Positions 62,999-64,000 of a DNA stretch of 64,000 nucleotides are shown here, in pieces. Location: assembly GCA_934463165.1 (NCBI GenBank), contig CAKSJG010000015.1, forward strand, positions 4,864-68,863. The letters are read 5' to 3'. The notes below the pieces were generated by a model. The model made no database searches. It was not told the origin of the DNA and saw only the letters and a program-made list of their open reading frames with translations. The position numbers and the translations under genes were made by a program. The stretch's first letter is position 1. Every line of letters starts with the position of its first letter. Origin of the DNA: an uncultured Clostridia bacterium (GTDB lineage Bacteria > Bacillota > Clostridia > UMGS1810).

Positions 62999-63660
62999 TA
63001 TTTCACCCTCGATACATATTTTTTTGCAAGATCGGTTATGCCGTCATAATCACCCGAATCAAGCATTGATTTCGGCGCAATTGACGCACCGATACCGAAT
63101 CCGCACACCCCGGCTTTTAAATATTCGCTTATATTATCGGGATTGATTCCCCCGACAGCCAGATATTTAATATCGGAAAGAGGAGCTTTCACTGCCCTGA
63201 CATAATCCGCACCGACATTTGACACGGGAAAGATTTTAACAAAATCGGCACCCAAAACATGCGCCGTGCGTATCTCCGTGGGAGTGAAAGCACCCGGAAT
63301 ATAGACCATACCGCATGACAGGGTTTCTTTTGCGACATCGGGATCAACATTCGGAGATATAATATATCTTGCCCCGTTTTCATATGCAAGGCGAACCTGA
63401 TCGCAGGTCAACACAGTTCCGGCTCCTATATGCATTCTGCCGTCAAAGGCCGCCGATAAAAGCTTTATATTCTCCGCAGTTTCGGAATCGGCAGTACTTC
63501 CGTCGGCACAAAACGTGATTTCCAAAAATCTTATGCCGCCGTCATAAAGCGCCTCGGCAAGCCTTGGCAGTTTATCGGACGGTATACCTCTCAATATGGC
63601 AATAATTTTGTTTTCGCAAATTTCACCGATAATTTTTTTTCGTAATTCTGTGTTAATCAT
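62998..63660 (-). CDS. eda: KDPG/KDPGal aldolase
   Basis: 220 residues. Class I aldolase of the KDPG family: IIAILRGIPSDK with Arg24, RFLEITF with Glu47, GAGTVLTCDQVR, FTPTEIRTAHVLGADFVKIF with Schiff-base Lys142, and the phosphate-site GGINPDN. It splits 2-keto-3-deoxy-6-phosphogluconate or -galactonate into pyruvate and glyceraldehyde 3-phosphate. RBS GGAGGG. With dgoK it forms a two-gene unit for uronate- or galactonate-derived keto-deoxy sugars, which fits the uronate-lyase-like enzyme at 50245-54624. The sequence does not decide between gluco and galacto substrates. Confidence 0.94.
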   Translation of the reverse strand: MINTELRKKIIGEICENKIIAILRGIPSDKLPRLAEALYDGGIRFLEITFCADGSTADSETAENIKLLSAAFDGRMHIGAGTVLTCDQVRLAYENGARYIISPNVDPDVAKETLSCGMVYIPGAFTPTEIRTAHVLGADFVKIFPVSNVGADYVRAVKAPLSDIKYLAVGGINPDNISEYLKAGVCGFGIGASIAPKSMLDSGDYDGITDLAKKYVSRVK

Positions 63661-64000
63661 AGATCATCCCTCCGTTTTATATATTATACAATACAATTTT
63701 ATCAATGTATATTGCAAATACAGCATAATATATTGCTATTTCTGCAAAAATGTGATATTATAATATATCATAATTAGGTGATTGTAAAATAAAAATGTAA
63801 AAAATGTGGATGAAATTATACGGAACGCTGTGGTCAGCGTTCCCTACGTAGTAATTACAAGTTTTCAGTTAATTATTAAATATGGTTTTATTGCAAATTT
63901 TCGTTAAAACCAATTAGTTAATTGAAAACATACCTATTAATTTATTTGTAGGGAACGGTGCCCACACCGTTCCGATAAAAATAAACATTTTCATCTGTTT
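63661..64000. other. 340-bp region upstream of eda
   Basis: Contains a -10-like TATAAT on the minus strand near 63685 for eda, a near-palindromic AT-rich site around 63760-63780 (TGATATTATAATATATCA) that could be an operator, and palindromic repeat copy D. No gene supported. Confidence 0.5.
63821..63974. repeat. Palindromic-ended repeat, copy D (core only)
   Basis: Exactly 154 bp, from CGGAACGCTGTGGTCAGCG to the complementary-type end. It is the same orientation as copies A and B. The flanks do not obviously match the longer composite of A and B. Confidence 0.8.

Overview
The window looks like a chromosomal segment of an AT-rich, Gram-positive anaerobe of the Clostridia (Bacillota). The evidence is a pyruvate:ferredoxin oxidoreductase, a ClpE-like chaperone, a VanW-family protein, LplABC-type sugar transport with a YesM/YesN-type two-component system, AGGAGG-type ribosome binding sites, TTGACA/TATAAT promoters, and at least six secreted proteins with S-layer homology (SLH) domains. 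The richness in SLH-bearing carbohydrate enzymes recalls plant-polysaccharide specialists of the gut; the exact genus is not determinable here. No tRNA, rRNA, CRISPR array, transposase or phage gene was seen.

Layout. (1) 1-25.1 kb, all on the minus strand: a carbohydrate-uptake and surface-protein locus. In transcription order it holds a secreted Ig-like/discoidin protein, a GH51-like glycosidase, a response regulator and sensor kinase, two sugar ABC permeases, a solute-binding lipoprotein, a secreted beta-helix protein, two SLH surface proteins, and an exported tyrosine-phosphatase-like protein cut by the left edge. (2) 25.3-30.2 kb: a GH106-like glycosidase, an AraC regulator interrupted by one amber codon, and a divergent GH4 glycosidase. 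(3) 30.3-45.4 kb: housekeeping and envelope genes (VanW, PFOR, ClpE-like, a phosphodiester-glycosidase-domain protein, a sodium-dependent transporter, a divergent AraC pair, HU). (4) 45.5-50 kb: a membrane protein, an SLH protein, an HprK/PEPCK-like P-loop protein, a 59-residue peptide gene and a strongly promoted secreted protein. (5) 50.2-61.8 kb: a translationally coupled three-gene operon of very large SLH proteins, ending in a heparinase-II/III-like lyase. (6) 62-63.7 kb: overlapping KDPG-type aldolase and 2-keto-3-deoxygalactonokinase genes.

How the parts may work together: SLH-anchored and secreted proteins would bind and cut complex, probably acidic or arabinose- and rhamnose-bearing polysaccharides at the wall. 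The Lpl-type transporter imports oligosaccharides under control of the YesN/YesM-like pair, and cytoplasmic GH51, GH106-like and GH4 enzymes plus the aldolase and kinase finish degradation. The transporter has no ATPase gene here, so a shared MsmX-type ATPase elsewhere is inferred.

Most unusual items: a candidate peptide/kinase unit at 47.9-50.1 kb; four copies of an exactly 154-bp palindromic-ended (REPIN/MITE-like) element whose core is flipped relative to its flanks in one copy; a 15-bp inverted-repeat motif at the same distance upstream of the response regulator and the GH51 gene; and a 715-bp almost identical block shared by two surface-protein genes 15 kb apart.
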